DNA from: Campylobacter sp. RM12651
GTDB lineage: Bacteria > Campylobacterota > Campylobacteria > Campylobacterales > Campylobacteraceae
DNA length: 64,000 nucleotides
Assembly (NCBI RefSeq): GCF_022369475.1
Contig: NZ_CP059600.1
Location: forward strand, 1,240,001-1,304,000
Direction of reading: 5' to 3'
Made by a program: the position numbers and the translations under genes
Shown: one piece after another, positions 62,749 to 64,000 of the stretch
How the letters are laid out: the number at the start of each line of letters is the position of its first letter
Numbering within the stretch: position 1 is the first letter of the stretch
The notes under the pieces: model-generated
The model's database searches: none
What the model was told of the DNA's origin: nothing
What the model saw: the letters and a program-made list of their open reading frames with translations, nothing else

Positions 62749-64000
62749 TCTCTTCTTCTAAATTTTCTTCTTCGTCTTCTTCCTTAGGGCATTTTGCAAT
62801 GCTTACAACCTCATCGCTACCAACATTTACAACAATTACTCCACTTGTATTTCTACCAGCTTTTCTAATGCTTTGCATATCAGTTCTAATCATCTTGCCA
62901 CTACTTGTAAGTGCCATTAAATCCATAGTATCATCAACAATTACAATGCCTACTAAATCTTTTGTCTTTTGAGTAAGTTTCATACAAATTACGCCCTTAC
63001 CACCACGACTTTGTAAGCGATATTCTCCTGCATCAGTTCTTTTTGCGATACCTTTTTGGCTAACACTTAAAATTTCTTGCTCATTACTTTCAATAACCAC
63101 TGCACCTATTACATAATCTTGCTCTTCTTTAAAGCGAATAGCAGTTACTCCACGAGCTACACGACCAATTTGACGAACTTTTGTAAGTGGGAATTTAATA
63201 CACATACCCTTTTTAGTAGCTACAAAAATCATAGTTCCACTAACTTGCTCTTCTTGATTATCTTGGTTTTCATCTAAAGAATTTTCTTCTTCAACAATTT
63301 GAATATTATCATCTTCAATAATTTCACTATTTTCATCAACCAAATCAATATTTTCACTATCATCATTTTGTGCTATTAAAACACTTACTAATTCATCGTT
63401 TTCATCAAGATTAATAGCTCTTACACCAACTGAACGGATATTACTATATTCACTTAAATTCGTGCGTTTAATAAGACCATTTTTAGTAAAGAATGCAAGT
63501 GATTTTGTCTTAGCAAAATCAGTTGTTGGAATTATTGCCATAATTTTTTCATCTGGTAAAAGATTGATTAGATTTACAACAGCTTTTCCTTTAGCAGTTC
63601 TGCTACCTTCAGGAATTTTATAAACTTTTAACCAATATAGTTGTCCTTTATTAGTAACAAACATTAGCGTATCGTGAGAATTTGCAGTAAAGAAACTCTC
63701 TATAAAATCATCATCATAAGTAGTAACTGCAACTTTACCTTTACCACCACGCTTTTGTTTTTCATATGATTTTGTAGGAACTCTTTTGATATATCCACGA
63801 TGAGTAATTGTAATTACCATTGGCTCATTTGGTATTAAATCTTCTACATCAATTTCATCATAATCATCTACTATTTCAGTAATTCTTGGAACTTTAAATT
63901 TATTTTTAATTTCTAATAATTCATCGTGAATTATTTCTTCTATTTTTTCTTCGCTTTTTAAAATTGCATTTAGTTCTTCAATTTTTGCTAAAAGCTCTCT
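62726..64000 (-). CDS. gyrA: DNA gyrase subunit A, C-terminal part (cut by window edge)
   Basis: The frame is open from the right edge to a stop at 62726, giving about 424 residues. It starts in the end of the coiled coil (RELLAKIEELNAILKSEEK), then MVITITHRGYIKRVPTKSY opens the DNA-wrapping beta-pinwheel. Blade repeats KTKSLAFFTKNGLIKRTNL, GTMIFVATKKGMCIKF, ESNEQEILSVSQKGIAKRT and MALTSSGKMIRTD follow. An acidic insert of about 45 residues between two blades and an acidic C-terminal tail are notable. The catalytic half lies outside the window, so fluoroquinolone-resistance positions cannot be read. Confidence 0.96.
   Translation of the reverse strand, partial: RELLAKIEELNAILKSEEKIEEIIHDELLEIKNKFKVPRITEIVDDYDEIDVEDLIPNEPMVITITHRGYIKRVPTKSYEKQKRGGKGKVAVTTYDDDFIESFFTANSHDTLMFVTNKGQLYWLKVYKIPEGSRTAKGKAVVNLINLLPDEKIMAIIPTTDFAKTKSLAFFTKNGLIKRTNLSEYSNIRSVGVRAINLDENDELVSVLIAQNDDSENIDLVDENSEIIEDDNIQIVEEENSLDENQDNQEEQVSGTMIFVATKKGMCIKFPLTKVRQIGRVARGVTAIRFKEEQDYVIGAVVIESNEQEILSVSQKGIAKRTDAGEYRLQSRGGKGVICMKLTQKTKDLVGIVIVDDTMDLMALTSSGKMIRTDMQSIRKAGRNTSGVIVVNVGSDEVVSIAKCPKEEDEEENLEEENGLFDDN

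Noticed and set aside
1-64000. CRISPR arrays, insertion sequences, prophage or integrase genes
   Set aside because: No regularly spaced direct repeats, transposase or integrase motifs were seen on either strand. The autotransporter block has no flanking direct repeats that I could find.

Overview
The window is AT-rich, densely packed bacterial chromosome. Gene content and local gene orders point to a Campylobacter-like member of the Campylobacterota: lpxB-greA-metallophosphatase-cheV-cheA-cheW-tal, perR-x-ubiE-xseA-serC, flpA-trmB-ftsE-ftsX-envC, ppiD-ftsA-ftsZ, lutABC, a CheA with a fused receiver domain, and a roughly 290-residue PyrB. No rRNA is present, so I do not name a species. Most genes start 1-15 bases from, or overlap, the previous stop, so operons are long.

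Layout. 1-3826 (minus): pyrB-pyrC-carB pyrimidine genes; carB is cut by the left edge. 4005-8275 (minus): ppk, mnmA and an aminofutalosine-deaminase-family hydrolase. 8407-15542 (minus): an accessory surface/secretion block made of an S6-type serine protease autotransporter, two tandem FecR-domain proteins, a TPR plus outer-membrane beta-barrel protein and a dipeptidase-E homologue that has lost its catalytic Ser and His. 15633-25024 (plus): lpxB, greA, a lipid A type phosphatase, cheV-cheA-cheW, tal, pilT, rplY and pth. 25025-25558 is a very AT-rich gap without genes. 25559-26980 (plus): a DUF2156 gene broken by a frameshift at an A9 run, then a GNAT acetyltransferase. 26990-31965 (minus): proBA and lutABC. 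32029-35589 (plus): rhomboid protease, SIMPL-like protein, alcohol dehydrogenase and an MFS transporter. 35949-40592 (minus): ppiD-like, ftsA, ftsZ and a small aldolase-like gene. 40657-43815 (plus): rsmH, an ftsL-like gene and a FUSC transporter. 43818-51790 (minus): perR, an unknown gene, ubiE, xseA, serC, three prepilin-like genes, hypE and hypA in one near-continuous run. 51909-52151 (plus): a short selenoprotein gene. 52180-53295 (minus): rodA. 53348-59350 (plus): an RluA-type pseudouridine synthase, flpA, trmB, ftsE, ftsX and an EnvC-like gene. 59358-64000 (minus): a POT transporter, tRNA-Met(CAT), ald, a MntP-like pump and the 3' part of gyrA, cut by the right edge.

The most striking item is the 80-residue SelW/Rdx-family selenoprotein at 51909-52151. 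It reads through an in-frame UGA in a C-x-x-U redox motif, followed at bacterial SECIS distance by a hairpin with a G-rich apical loop. Standard gene calling treats the UGA as a stop and loses the gene. It is divergent from the peroxide regulator gene perR, and the shared upstream region holds a 12-bp inverted repeat. The second item is the autotransporter/FecR/TPR-barrel/dead-peptidase block, which looks like a dedicated surface-protease locus.

Physiology suggested by the genes: chemotaxis (cheVAW), lipid A synthesis (lpxB plus phosphatase), cell division and septal wall splitting (ftsA, ftsZ, ftsE, ftsX, envC-like), lactate oxidation (lutABC), nickel hydrogenase maturation (hypA, hypE), menaquinone synthesis (ubiE), DNA uptake or secretion through pseudopilins and PilT, fibronectin adhesion (flpA), and peroxide and selenium-based redox defence (perR, selW).
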